Of a stretch of 64,000 nucleotides of DNA, positions 25,714 through 33,783 are shown one piece after another (the stretch's first letter is position 1; each line of letters starts with the position of its first letter). Under the pieces are notes generated by a model. The model was not told the DNA's origin. It worked only from the letters and a program-made list of their open reading frames with translations, and did no database searches. The DNA is taken from positions 2,829,501 through 2,893,500 of the forward strand of contig NZ_CP152017.1 in the NCBI RefSeq assembly GCF_038618305.1, written 5' to 3'. Source of the stretch: Sporosarcina sp. FSL K6-2383. GTDB lineage: Bacteria; Bacillota; Bacilli; Bacillales_A; Planococcaceae. The position numbers and the translations under genes are program-made.

Positions 25714-26910
25714 TTGACGAATCATTATCGGTCTTCATTAGAGATGCATCGGATTCATACGGGAAAAATGGAAACCGTGTCTAAAGTTCCGCTTGAAAAT
25801 AGAGTAGATCTAAGTTTGGCCTACTCTCCAGGAGTAGCTGAACCTTGTTTAGAAATCGCCAAAAATCCCACAGCGGTATACGAGTACACCATCAAGGGAA
25901 ATCTAGTTGCGGTGGTGACGGATGGGACGGCTGTATTGGGTTTAGGGGATATCGGGCCTGAAGCAGCACTTCCTGTCATGGAAGGAAAAGCTATGTTATT
26001 AAAAAGCTTTGCTGGCATCGATGCTTTTCCGATTTGTTTAGACACAACTGATGTGGAGGAAATCGTCCAAATAGTTAAAGCAATTAGTCCAACATTTGGC
26101 GCCATCAATTTGGAGGATATTTCTGCACCGCGTTGCTTTGAAATTGAAAGAAGGCTACGTGAGGAATGTGCAATTCCAGTTTTCCATGATGATCAGCATG
26201 GCACAGCAATCGTCGTTGGAGCAGGATTGTTAAATGCTTTAAGAGTCGTCAAAAAAGAAATCCATTCTGTTAAAATTGTGGTCAATGGAGCGGGTGCAGC
26301 CGGGATTGCGATTACCAAACTGCTTCTAACTATTGGATTCACACAAATCACCATCTGCGATTCACAGGGGATTATTTATAAAGGACGACCAAATGGCATG
26401 AATCCTACTAAACATGAAATTGCCGACATCACAAATCCTGAGGGCTTAACGGGATCTTTACAGGATGCAATGGTGGGTGCAGATGTATTCATAGGGGTTT
26501 CCGTCGCTAATTTACTGACAAAAGAGCTAATTGCTTGCATGAATGCCGATCCGATTGTTTTTGGTTTGGCGAATCCTAATCCAGAACTGTCTCCTGACAA
26601 AGCACAGGAGTATGGTGTACGCATTATTGCGACGGGACGCTCTGATCATCCAAACCAAGTGAATAACGTCCTTGCTTTCCCAGGTATCTTCCGTGGAGCT
26701 CTCGATGTCCGTGCAAGTGAAATCAATGAACAAATGAAGCTTGCTGCAACCTATGCGATTGCTTCATTGATTGATGGAGATGACCTTAGGGATGATTATA
26801 TTATTCCGGATCCATTCGATGAGCGGGTTGTAAAAGTGGTTGCGGAAGCAGTTAGTAAAGCTGCAATTGAGTCAGGTGTGTCTGCCATAAAAGAATATAT
26901 AACCTTGTGA
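25714..26910 (+). CDS. Malic enzyme (oxaloacetate-decarboxylating), short form
   Basis: This decarboxylates malate to pyruvate with NAD(P) reduction. It has 398 residues, the size of B. subtilis YtsJ and not of the 560-residue MalS/MaeA type. Motifs are SLAYSPGVAEPC (catalytic Tyr), VTDGTAVLGLGDIGP, EGKAMLLKSFAGIDAFP (catalytic Lys), NLEDISAPRCFEIE, FHDDQHGTAIV and a Rossmann site NGAGAAGIAITKLL. TTG start at 25714 with GGGGGA upstream; an ATG at 25707 is out of frame. It is monocistronic, with a perfect terminator. A possible CcpA site lies upstream. Confidence 0.93.
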   Translation: MTNHYRSSLEMHRIHTGKMETVSKVPLENRVDLSLAYSPGVAEPCLEIAKNPTAVYEYTIKGNLVAVVTDGTAVLGLGDIGPEAALPVMEGKAMLLKSFAGIDAFPICLDTTDVEEIVQIVKAISPTFGAINLEDISAPRCFEIERRLREECAIPVFHDDQHGTAIVVGAGLLNALRVVKKEIHSVKIVVNGAGAAGIAITKLLLTIGFTQITICDSQGIIYKGRPNGMNPTKHEIADITNPEGLTGSLQDAMVGADVFIGVSVANLLTKELIACMNADPIVFGLANPNPELSPDKAQEYGVRIIATGRSDHPNQVNNVLAFPGIFRGALDVRASEINEQMKLAATYAIASLIDGDDLRDDYIIPDPFDERVVKVVAEAVSKAAIESGVSAIKEYITL

Positions 26911-26917
26911 TTTAAGT

Positions 26918-26958
26918 AATGAAAAGCGTCATAAACCGGAGTTATGACGCTCTTCATT
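26918..26958. terminator. Bidirectional terminator after malic enzyme
   Basis: AATGAAAAGCGTCATAA and TTATGACGCTCTTCATT flank a short CCGGAG loop between convergent genes. Confidence 0.85.
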
Positions 26959-27674
26959 TATTTTTCCGCTTCAGAACTCCTATGAATATACAGACTTCCA
27001 TCCATTTGTATTTCGGCATAAAACACGTGTTCAACCTTGCCGATACCTTGTTTTTTCAGTTGTTCATAAACCCACTCTTCCGTTAAATTCAACTCAGTCA
27101 AATTCTTTTTAACAATTTTCCCGTCAGAAATGATTTCGGTTGGAATATATTTCGGTTCAGGTGCTGGGGCATTGACATCTTTTTTCGTCGCCGGCTCTTG
27201 ACCCGCCTTCTTCAAAACACTTAAATTTCCGTTTGTTTCTAATATGGCATACTGAACATCTTTAATAGAAAAAATACTTTGTTCTCGTAACATCATATTC
27301 AAATCATTCAAATGGAGACGTGATTTTTTCATAGCCTCCTCGACAAGTCTGCCCTCATACATAACAATTGTCGGCTGATCGTCTAAAATTACACGCGCTT
27401 TCTTTGACTTAAGCGCGATATAGCTCATGAATAACGTTAATAGCGCCCACCAAATCATTGCAATGATCCCATCCACAAACGGTGTTTCGTTTTGCCCAGC
27501 AATTTCTGCTGCTATTGAACCAATTGTAATGCCCGTTACATAATGGAAAAATGTCAGCTGAGAGATCTGTTTTTTCCCCATTATCCTTGCCATAATAAGT
27601 AAAACGATAAATGCAAGTGTTGTCCTCAGTAACGTTTCCCAAAAATGGATTTTCGATAATTCATCCATCATCAT
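26958..27674 (-). CDS. YetF/DUF421 family membrane protein
   Basis: This 238-residue protein has three N-terminal TM helices (about 12-32, 38-56, 65-85), including RIMGKKQISQLTFFHYVTGI, which is typical of DUF421. Two cytoplasmic YetF-like domains follow, with ARVILDDQPTIVMYEGRL, MLREQSIFSIKDVQYAILE and a Pro-rich insertion near 170. Members are abundant in Bacillales; several are linked to spore germination or membrane stress, but no biochemical activity is known. ATG at 27674 has GGAGTGTGA upstream. It is a single gene. Confidence 0.88.
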   Translation of the reverse strand: MMMDELSKIHFWETLLRTTLAFIVLLIMARIMGKKQISQLTFFHYVTGITIGSIAAEIAGQNETPFVDGIIAMIWWALLTLFMSYIALKSKKARVILDDQPTIVMYEGRLVEEAMKKSRLHLNDLNMMLREQSIFSIKDVQYAILETNGNLSVLKKAGQEPATKKDVNAPAPEPKYIPTEIISDGKIVKKNLTELNLTEEWVYEQLKKQGIGKVEHVFYAEIQMDGSLYIHRSSEAEK

Positions 27675-27762
27675 TAGTAGTCACACTCCTGTCATTTAGA
27701 AAGTGTTCCACTATCGCTAGGTGGCTATACATGGAGATAATAGGGAGATTGGTACTGCAGAG

Positions 27763-27799
27763 AAAAGCCACAACGGTATCGTTTACCGTTGCGGCTTTC
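27763..27799. terminator. Terminator of the PepSY gene
   Basis: AAAGCCACAACGGTA and TACCGTTGCGGCTTT pair around TCGTT, just downstream (minus sense) of the PepSY stop codon. Confidence 0.85.
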
Positions 27800-27803
27800 C
27801 TAG

Positions 27804-28061
27804 TTAATCCAGTTTCACTCTAAGAATGGCTCCTGTATTTGCGTCAATTTTCACTTCATACTTATGACCTTCTGCTGTTCTAATATCAATTTCATAGACT
27901 AACATTCCATCATCGTAATCTAGTTCTGCTTTTACAACTTGACCTGGTACACGCTGCAAGGCAATCACCATCGCTTGTTCAATAGTAATCCTGCGGTATT
28001 GTGGGTGTTGCCAATGATTCGACCAATATGGATGTTGCCCTTCCCTACTTTGATGCGTCAC
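27804..28061 (-). CDS. Small PepSY-domain protein
   Basis: This 85-residue protein is almost entirely one PepSY unit (about 23-83): ITIEQAMVIALQRVPGQVVK, a DYDDGMLVYEIDIRTAEGHK strand pair and the closing KIDANTGAILRVKLD. PepSY units are thought to inhibit peptidases or stabilise secreted proteins. No signal peptide is visible; the N-terminus is His/Gln-rich (MTHQSREGQHPYWSNHWQ). It is monocistronic with its own terminator. The partner is unknown. Confidence 0.85.
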   Translation of the reverse strand: MTHQSREGQHPYWSNHWQHPQYRRITIEQAMVIALQRVPGQVVKAELDYDDGMLVYEIDIRTAEGHKYEVKIDANTGAILRVKLD

Positions 28062-28176
28062 CTGTTTCTCTCCCTTTCAATTATTATACAATCTTTAACA
28101 TTCTATTCGTAAGGGAGGGATATGTGCCTTGTTAATGCTATTAATAATTACAATGAATAATGTTTTAAAACATAAA

Positions 28177-28719
28177 TTATGAATTCCATTCATGCTCTAA
28201 TATGCCATAAACAAACGAGTCTCGCCAGCCACCTTTAATAAGTAGATTTTCACGAAGTCTCCCCTCTTTCACCATTCCGATTTTCTCCAACACTTTTGCG
28301 GAAGCACCATTCCTAGGATCACAGGTTGCGTAGATTCGATGTAGGTTTAATTCTTTAAAACCAAAATTCACAAGTAAATGTGCCACTTCAGTTGCATATC
28401 CTTGCCCCCAATAATCTGGATGGAAAATGTATCCGATTTCCCCTTCACGATTAACAGTGTCTCTAATAGTTAATTCTCCTGAGCCAATCATTGTGGCAGT
28501 TTTCTCTTCAAAAACCACAAAAACAAAGCGTCTACGCGGAATTTTCTTGGCATCCAGTAGTACAGTTTCCACAAAAAACAAGGTCTCTTCTTCAGTGTTT
28601 GGTCCCCATGGTTGGTATTGGCTGACTACTTCCATCGAGGAATATTTATGTACATCTGTCCAATCTTCTTGTACCATTTCTCTCCATTGAATACGTTTTT
28701 TGGGTTGCCATTTTTCCAT
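28177..28719 (-). CDS. GNAT acetyltransferase, RimJ/RimL type
   Basis: This 180-residue protein is of the RimJ/RimL subgroup. Its N-acetyltransferase fold has IGSGELTIRD, GEIGYIFHPDYWGQGYATEV (acetyl-CoA loop Q-G-Y-A/T), LHRIYATCDPRNGASAKVLEKIGM and a VYGILEHEW end. Such proteins acetylate N-terminal or small-molecule amines; the substrate is unassigned. The start at 28719 (MEKWQPKKRIQW) is favoured, because the ATG at 28728 sits inside the ribosome site AAAGGGATGG. It stands alone between intergenic spaces. Confidence 0.88.
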   Translation of the reverse strand: MEKWQPKKRIQWREMVQEDWTDVHKYSSMEVVSQYQPWGPNTEEETLFFVETVLLDAKKIPRRRFVFVVFEEKTATMIGSGELTIRDTVNREGEIGYIFHPDYWGQGYATEVAHLLVNFGFKELNLHRIYATCDPRNGASAKVLEKIGMVKEGRLRENLLIKGGWRDSFVYGILEHEWNS

Positions 28720-28822
28720 GTACGCCATCCCTTTCTTTTAAATAAAGAAGCACAAAGTACATGAAGTGTACTCAGTGCTTTCTTATAATAAAACCTATTC
28801 CCTCACGGTTCTGAATGCTATT

Positions 28823-29530
28823 TCAATCAACTTTTTTCTGTTTCTGCTCTGACTTTGGATTCATCCAAAAGTGTGTCATTGGTTGTTCAGGATTCGTCAG
28901 AAGTTTTGCTAAATGAGAAGCTGTCATCGTATAGCTACTTTCTATTTTTTCTGTTAAGAAGTTAGTTCGCTCGTAAAAAACACCTCGTAGATGATCCAAT
29001 TGCCTGAGTATCTTTTCAGTTAAGCCTTCTTGATGATCCAGTCTGCTAATGATGACTTCCTGGGAATTCGTTTGCTCTGAAATCTGCTCTACTATTCGCT
29101 GTTGCTGATTCAATTGTCCATTCAATTTAATAGCCATTTCTTTCGACGATTCACTAACTTGCATCTGGAATTCCTGATTCACTACCTGCTGATCCACTAA
29201 TATTTGGTGGTATTTTTGAAGTTTATCATCCAACTTCACTAACGACCCCGTAACATCGTTTTCATGTTTTTCACGTTGTATTTCATTTTCCTGTAATTCA
29301 TTCAAACCAGCACGAATTGTTTCCAATTGATTTGACTGTGCTTTTTTTTGTTGTTTTAAAATCATTTCAAGGTCGTTCATATGGCGATTAAGCGTAGCAT
29401 TTGCTTCCTTCTGCTCCTCTATCCACTGTGTTAATGAATCTATTTTCGAATGACTTTGATTATGCTCGACGAGATTCGCATCATTGTTGAAAACATCCGA
29501 GTGACTTTGACTGTTAATAAATAACCCCAT
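28823..29530 (-). CDS. Coiled-coil protein of unknown function
   Basis: This 235-residue cytoplasmic protein is dominated by heptad-like helices from about residue 28 to 205 and is very rich in Gln, Glu, Asn and Lys, without TM or signal sequence. The C-terminal block has YERTNFLTEKIESSYTMTAS and LLTNPEQPMTHFWMNP, a short conserved-looking tail that might dock on a partner. I do not recognise a family. It lies between a GNAT gene and metA, separated from both, and appears monocistronic. Confidence 0.65.
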   Translation of the reverse strand: MGLFINSQSHSDVFNNDANLVEHNQSHSKIDSLTQWIEEQKEANATLNRHMNDLEMILKQQKKAQSNQLETIRAGLNELQENEIQREKHENDVTGSLVKLDDKLQKYHQILVDQQVVNQEFQMQVSESSKEMAIKLNGQLNQQQRIVEQISEQTNSQEVIISRLDHQEGLTEKILRQLDHLRGVFYERTNFLTEKIESSYTMTASHLAKLLTNPEQPMTHFWMNPKSEQKQKKVD

Positions 29531-29591
29531 TTACTTAAGCCCCCTTGTCATACTATCTTATGCAAATGGCGACAAAGCGGTTAGCACGTAG

Positions 29592-30500
29592 TTACTCCCA
29601 GACAAAAGGTGTTTCTTGATAAACATAATAATTCAACCAGTTAGAGAAGAGCAGATGAGTATGTGAGCGCCACGTATTTAATGGCTCTTTGCTCGGGTCA
29701 TTGTTCGGGAAATAATTCGCCGGTGGATCAATGTCGATACCCTTTTGTAAATCACGCGCATACTCTTCTGCAAGCGTTGTTGCATCGTACTCAAAATGAC
29801 CGGTAATCATAATATGTTTATTATCGTTAGAAATGATAATAAATGCACCGGCATCCTCAGACTTTGCAAGTAGATGTAAGCGAGGGTCATTTTCAATTTC
29901 TTCCACAGAAACAGCTGTATAACGTGAATGTGGCGCTCTAAATTCATCGTTAAATCCACGTGCCAAATTGATTGTCGGATCAGATAGACGGTGCGTAAAT
30001 ACGCCCGAGCATTTTTTAGGCAAATCAAATTTGTCAATTCCATAATGGTGATACAATGCCGCTTGTGCGCCCCAACAAATATGTAGTACCGATGTCACAT
30101 GTTCTTTTGACCAGTTCATAATCTCCTTCATTTCGTCCCAGTAATTCACATCTTCAAATTGGAGATGTTCGATTGGCGCCCCTGTAATAATCATGCCATC
30201 AAAACGACGATGCTTAATATGCTCAAATGTTGAATAGAAATTGTCCAAGTGAGACTTGCTAACATTTTTCGATTCATGAGTTGCCATATTCATAAACGTT
30301 ACGTCAACTTGTAGTGGTGTATTGCCTAATAAGCGTAAAAGTTGCAACTCTGTGCGCTCTTTCTCTGGCATCAAATTCAAAATAAGTATATTTATCGGTC
30401 GAATATCTTGTGTAGTTGCACGTTCCTCATCCATGACAAATATTTTTTCCTTTTTCAATAATTCACCGGCTGGTAATTGTTTAGGTATGTTGATTGGCAT
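29592..30500 (-). CDS. metA: Homoserine O-acetyltransferase (MetA family)
   Basis: This catalyses the first committed step of methionine synthesis, acylation of homoserine. The 302 residues have the class I amidotransferase-like fold with nucleophile C142 ([10 protein letters not shown]), a catalytic His/Glu pair in TGHFEYD, and [11 protein letters not shown]. Residue 111 is Glu (GAPIEHLQF). In Bacillus cereus MetA this residue specifies acetyl-CoA, whereas Gly gives succinyl-CoA in E. coli, so acetyl-CoA is expected. A SAM-I riboswitch lies directly upstream, consistent with methionine control. Confidence 0.95.
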   Translation of the reverse strand: MPINIPKQLPAGELLKKEKIFVMDEERATTQDIRPINILILNLMPEKERTELQLLRLLGNTPLQVDVTFMNMATHESKNVSKSHLDNFYSTFEHIKHRRFDGMIITGAPIEHLQFEDVNYWDEMKEIMNWSKEHVTSVLHICWGAQAALYHHYGIDKFDLPKKCSGVFTHRLSDPTINLARGFNDEFRAPHSRYTAVSVEEIENDPRLHLLAKSEDAGAFIIISNDNKHIMITGHFEYDATTLAEEYARDLQKGIDIDPPANYFPNNDPSKEPLNTWRSHTHLLFSNWLNYYVYQETPFVWE

Positions 30501-30546
30501 CGTTTATCTCTCCCTTTTCTCTATTTAGTATGTATGCTGAACATAA

Positions 30547-30708
30547 AGAAAAATCCTCTTTTCTGTATGATAAGAAAAGAGGATTAGCTTTAGGCTCTTG
30601 TTCTTATCTCTCAAGACAAAAGTCCTGTTGGAGGTAGCACCTTTCTGACGATGTCAGAGGTTGCTGAAGCTTCACCGGGCCATATCCCTCAGCTTCTCTT
30701 GATAAGAA
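30547..30708 (-). promoter_or_regulatory. SAM-I (S-box) riboswitch with terminator, controlling metA
   Basis: In minus sense the aptamer runs from TTCTTATCAAGAGAAGC through GCTGAGGGA, GGCCCGGTGAAGC, CAGCAACC and GGTGCTACCTCC to GAGATAAGAA, where P1 closes (30708-30601). These are the conserved S-box elements. A terminator (AATCCTCTTTTCT/AGAAAAGAGGATT, about 30585-30549) and TTTTT follow, 46 nt before metA. SAM binding should stabilise the terminator and switch metA off. Confidence 0.96.
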
Positions 30709-30806
30709 TATTCAATTAGATTCAATTATACGCTTAAACTTTATATTGTAAACAGTCTTTTTACTTTTTGAATAATTATAAGTCGCAGCTTCCGTCCGAT
30801 TTTACA

Positions 30807-30835
30807 GAATAAATTCATCACTTCAGGCCATATTA
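30807..30835 (+). promoter_or_regulatory. Forespore sigma (SigG/SigF-like) promoter
   Basis: GAATA (30807-30811), 17 nt, CATATTA (30829-30835): an excellent fit to the SigG/SigF pattern and the same geometry as the promoter before the coat gene at 22857. Confidence 0.6.
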
Positions 30836-30869
30836 ACTCCGTACTACATGTTTGAAAGGAGTTTTTTTC

Positions 30870-31049
30870 ATGGGTAGAGATAACAAACAAGGTAGCACCA
30901 AGAATTCGCGTTCATTACCCCAAACGCCGAAAAGGCAAAAGATTCAACCGGGCGATATGAAAGAAGAAATGGCACGTGAGTTTGAAGAATTGAGCAATTT
31001 CAAGCCTATGCGAGAGCGCATGATTCCAAACGAACGGAAAAGAAAGTAA
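30870..31049 (+). CDS. YfhD-like small spore-associated protein
   Basis: This 59-residue, basic, hydrophilic protein begins MGRDNKQGSTKNSRSLPQTP. The KN-x-x-SLPQTPK motif resembles YfhD-family proteins of spore formers, and the protein ends NERKRK. ATG at 30870 lies 8 nt after GAAAGGAG; the in-frame TTG at 30852 is upstream of that box and rejected. A forespore-type promoter 35 bp upstream and a strong terminator downstream support a small spore protein. Molecular function is unknown. Confidence 0.65.
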   Translation: MGRDNKQGSTKNSRSLPQTPKRQKIQPGDMKEEMAREFEELSNFKPMRERMIPNERKRK

Positions 31050-31094
31050 GACATTTTTTGCGATGTTAGCACCTAACCTACCATGAAAAAGGCG

Positions 31095-31135
31095 ATACCC
31101 CGCACAGCAATGAGGCTCGTGCGGGGTATTTTTTT
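31095..31135 (+). terminator. Terminator of the YfhD-like gene
   Basis: ATACCCCGCAC and GTGCGGGGTAT pair perfectly, followed by TTTTTT. Confidence 0.93.
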
Positions 31136-31196
31136 GTCATCTTATATAACGGAGGACGGCTTTATTTAATTCGATTGGTTGCATGTTTTTCTCCAC

Positions 31197-31361
31197 TTAA
31201 TTTCTATATTCATTTATTCTTCCTCGCAAGCGATTCATTACTTCTTGATGAGTCTTTTTCCGGGTCATCGGATTCGCACTTTCGCTTTCAGCTTCAGCTA
31301 ACTTTCTATATAGTTCAGCAATACTATTTCTCAAATCTGAAACAGGCCGTATTTCCTTCAT
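31197..31361 (-). CDS. 54-residue protein with a Phd/RelB-like N-terminus
   Basis: The ATG overlaps the stop of the PP2C-like gene as ATGA, so it is probably translated by coupling. The product starts MKEIRPVSDLRNSIAELYRK, resembling the first strand-helix of Phd/YefM antitoxins. It continues as a charged helix (LAEAESESANPMTRKK) and ends RLRGRINEYRN. No toxin gene follows. It may be a stand-alone DNA-binding regulator, an antitoxin remnant or a PP2C partner. The gene is short, so the call rests on the overlap, frame length and motif. Confidence 0.6.
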   Translation of the reverse strand: MKEIRPVSDLRNSIAELYRKLAEAESESANPMTRKKTHQEVMNRLRGRINEYRN

Positions 31362-32164
31362 TGGGCTTCACCCTCATTATCGCTTGGAATGCTACCTTCC
31401 TTTTCTACCTCGACAGTCCAAGAGATAATTGTCGTGCTATCCCTTACATTTCGCCTTTCAATCTCCATCAACATCCTTGATATACTTTCATCGAGTGCTT
31501 CTGCATTTAACACTTCTACCAGATTTTGTGGATTTGTAAAAGGTTCACCTGGACATTCTAACAAACCATCTGTTGTCATGAAAATGATATTTGTCCCTTT
31601 TCTCAATTCCCTTGTCCCAGATGTATAGCATGGAACCGTTTTTTCAAATGTATTCACTTGTCCAATCCACTCGAAGAACTGCCTTTGATTCAGTTGAAAT
31701 TGGTTAAGGGCAATTAATTCTGGATGCAATAGATAGACCAAGCAGTCTCCGACGGAAAACCACCATATATAGTTATCTTTCCTTACGACAACAAGGCAAG
31801 CCGTTTCTCCTGTGACATTTCTACATGCAGCCAAAAGTTCATCGGATTGAAAAATTCCAAGCAACTTGTCTTCCAATTTTTTAAACCTTGGAGGGCCTTC
31901 CATTGATAAAATCTCTGACAAGCCTTCTTTATATTGTTCGAATGTACGAATGACAAGTTCCGCACTTTCGGCACTTTTATGTGCATCGAGAATAACTGCA
32001 AATTCCCAGTCATCAGTCTGCCAGACGATACAACCGTCCTCATTTTTTGTTTGACCTGCCGAAGAATTACCGCCAAAACGTCCTACCGCTACACGATTCA
32101 TCCATTGAACATCTCGTTCATCAACGTAATCCTTTTTACTTCCTACCCAAGAGAATTCATTCAT
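31358..32164 (-). CDS. Divergent PP2C-like protein phosphatase
   Basis: This 268-residue protein has a PP2C-like layout: RFGGNSSAGQTKNEDGCIVW (N-terminal strands and the early Asp), WEFAVILDAHKSAESAEL, TGETACLVVVRKDNYIWWFSVGDCLVYLL, IIFMTTDGLLE and RDSTTIISW. The central DG-x-x-G-G metal motif is replaced by DAHKS, so one metal ligand pattern is atypical. It may be a weak phosphatase or one for an unusual substrate. It is translationally coupled to the 54-residue Phd-like gene. There is no TM, so it is cytosolic. Confidence 0.75.
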   Translation of the reverse strand: MNEFSWVGSKKDYVDERDVQWMNRVAVGRFGGNSSAGQTKNEDGCIVWQTDDWEFAVILDAHKSAESAELVIRTFEQYKEGLSEILSMEGPPRFKKLEDKLLGIFQSDELLAACRNVTGETACLVVVRKDNYIWWFSVGDCLVYLLHPELIALNQFQLNQRQFFEWIGQVNTFEKTVPCYTSGTRELRKGTNIIFMTTDGLLECPGEPFTNPQNLVEVLNAEALDESISRMLMEIERRNVRDSTTIISWTVEVEKEGSIPSDNEGEAQ

Positions 32165-32221
32165 GACGATACGTTTCCAAATAGGCTTTGATTCGTATGA
32201 AATAATACTCTTTCATGCCAT

Positions 32222-32680
32222 TCATTCCTCCCAATAAATAGTAATAAATTCATTTATAATTGGAATTTCAGGTGGATTTAGTGTGGGAGGGAGCTCATCA
32301 TAATGAAAAAACGCTAAATCCGACACTTCATGTTCATCTTTCTTCATGACACCTTCATACTCCGTACAGATAAAAGTAGTGATGACATTGTAAACCTCAT
32401 CACCGTGCGGATATTTATAATAAAATTCTTTACCAGAATAAACATTGAACAACGTTAAATTGTTGGCAACCAAATTAGTTTCTTCAAATAACTCACGCTT
32501 CGCTACTTCTTTTAGCGTCTCTCCCGGTTCCATGGAGCCTCCCGGTAACCCCCAATTCTTGTTATCCGATCTTAATTGCAACAGTAGTCGATTGTTTCTG
32601 TCTATAACAATCACATTAGCACCTGGCATAATAAGAGGACGATGACCAACAAGTTTTCTTAATTCTTGTATATATCCCAT
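32222..32680 (-). CDS. NUDIX hydrolase
   Basis: This 152-residue protein carries a full Nudix box GGSMEPGETLKEVAKRELFE followed by ETN, with the catalytic RELxEE arrangement. The N-terminal segment (MGYIQELRKLVGHRPLIMPG) is typical of Bacillales Nudix proteins annotated as MutT/YtkD-like. It hydrolyses a nucleoside diphosphate-linked compound; the substrate is not predictable. It lies 57 bp upstream (minus sense) of the PP2C-like gene and might be cotranscribed with it. Confidence 0.9.
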   Translation of the reverse strand: MGYIQELRKLVGHRPLIMPGANVIVIDRNNRLLLQLRSDNKNWGLPGGSMEPGETLKEVAKRELFEETNLVANNLTLFNVYSGKEFYYKYPHGDEVYNVITTFICTEYEGVMKKDEHEVSDLAFFHYDELPPTLNPPEIPIINEFITIYWEE

Positions 32681-32714
32681 GTAAAATCCCCCTTACAAGC
32701 AATTAATAGAAATA

Positions 32715-33035
32715 TTATTTCGATTGCCCATACATACCTGCAGACGTGAAAAATTCCTCTTTTGATGTTAAGAATAATGAAGGCAATGTTTTCCGATAGT
32801 CTTGTGCTTCTGTATGCAGATCCGAAGCACGGATTGCAGCATCCACCGCTTCATAGTGCCCCCTATCTACATATGCCCACATCGCCATAATTTCCGTTTG
32901 TTGTTCGTTAACCCAACGTCCAATAAACTCTGCACCATGCGTCAATTGGTTTGGAAGCAAATAAGTGTGAAAAAAGTGTGTAAACGTTTCGTACATTGTC
33001 GGTTCAATCATGTATATTTTTCTGCGATATAGCAT
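32715..33035 (-). CDS. NIPSNAP family protein
   Basis: This 106-residue dimeric alpha/beta barrel-type protein has RRKIYMIEPTMYETFTHFFHTYLLPNQLTHGAEFIGRW, then EIMAMWAYVDRGHYEAVD, a pattern characteristic of NIPSNAP. No enzymatic function is established for bacterial members. GGGAAGTGATACC precedes the ATG. It sits between the SIMPL and NUDIX genes in the same direction with gaps of 18 and 34 bp, suggesting a loose operon 33704 to 31197. Confidence 0.82.
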   Translation of the reverse strand: MLYRRKIYMIEPTMYETFTHFFHTYLLPNQLTHGAEFIGRWVNEQQTEIMAMWAYVDRGHYEAVDAAIRASDLHTEAQDYRKTLPSLFLTSKEEFFTSAGMYGQSK

Positions 33036-33053
33036 GGTATCACTTCCCTTTTT

Positions 33054-33704
33054 TCAATACTGAAATTGTACCTCTACCGTGGCACTAATCACAATTTGCC
33101 CTTGTTCAATCGGTGTAGATCCGCTCATTTCTTTTGCCGCAAACATCCGAGGTGTTACCGATTCTGCCTTATGCTCCTCAACAATTTTAATCGGTGTAGG
33201 ATCAAGCTGAAGTTGCATCGTTTCCGCTATTGTTTGCGCTTTTGCAACAGCGTTCTTTAACGCTAGGCTCAGTGCTTGTTGATAATGCAATTGTTCACCC
33301 TCTACCATGAATTGAATATTAGAGACGTTGTTCACCCCGTTTTGAACAGCCACATCTATTACATTTCCAGCTTGTTCAATAGTAGTGATTTTAACAGTGA
33401 TTGCATTTGTAACCTCATATCCTCTAAATAGTTGCTGGCCATCTACGAAATCATATTGCGGAAAAATGTTATAAGAAACTGTTTGTATATCCTCTCTGCT
33501 AATTCCTAATTGCAATAATGCTGCTATCACTTGATTCATCGCAGCAGCATTTTCCTGTTGTGCCTGACTCAACTGTTTATTTTCCGTACGTACCTCCAAC
33601 TGAATTTGAACAGTATCTGGTGCGACTGACAGGCTACCAATTCCCGTAACAGTCATAACTCGGCGTTGCTGGCTCGTGAATTGCTGAACATAAGGATAAT
33701 ACAT
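33054..33704 (-). CDS. SIMPL domain protein
   Basis: This 216-residue protein of the SIMPL (DUF541) family is marked by MTVTGIGSLSVAPDTVQIQL, alternating TENKQLSQAQQENAAAMNQV, IQTVSYNIFPQYDF, a GYEVTNAITVKI strand and ALKNAVAKAQTIAETM. Family members (for example BP26 and YggE) often form periplasmic or surface rings. No signal peptide is visible here. ATG at 33704 follows GGTGGAGG; the longer frame to 33740 lacks a ribosome site. Function unknown. Confidence 0.85.
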   Translation of the reverse strand: MYYPYVQQFTSQQRRVMTVTGIGSLSVAPDTVQIQLEVRTENKQLSQAQQENAAAMNQVIAALLQLGISREDIQTVSYNIFPQYDFVDGQQLFRGYEVTNAITVKITTIEQAGNVIDVAVQNGVNNVSNIQFMVEGEQLHYQQALSLALKNAVAKAQTIAETMQLQLDPTPIKIVEEHKAESVTPRMFAAKEMSGSTPIEQGQIVISATVEVQFQY

Positions 33705-33783
33705 GGACCTCCACCTTTCCTGACATATATGTAGTTTCATTCAATACTATGTTTATTATCAGGAAAAAATCATTAGGCAACAC

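Noticed and set aside
29592..30500. MetA as a displaced HisH (both use a class I amidotransferase-like fold)
   Set aside because: The sequence, length, E111/C142 and SAM riboswitch identify it firmly as homoserine acyltransferase.
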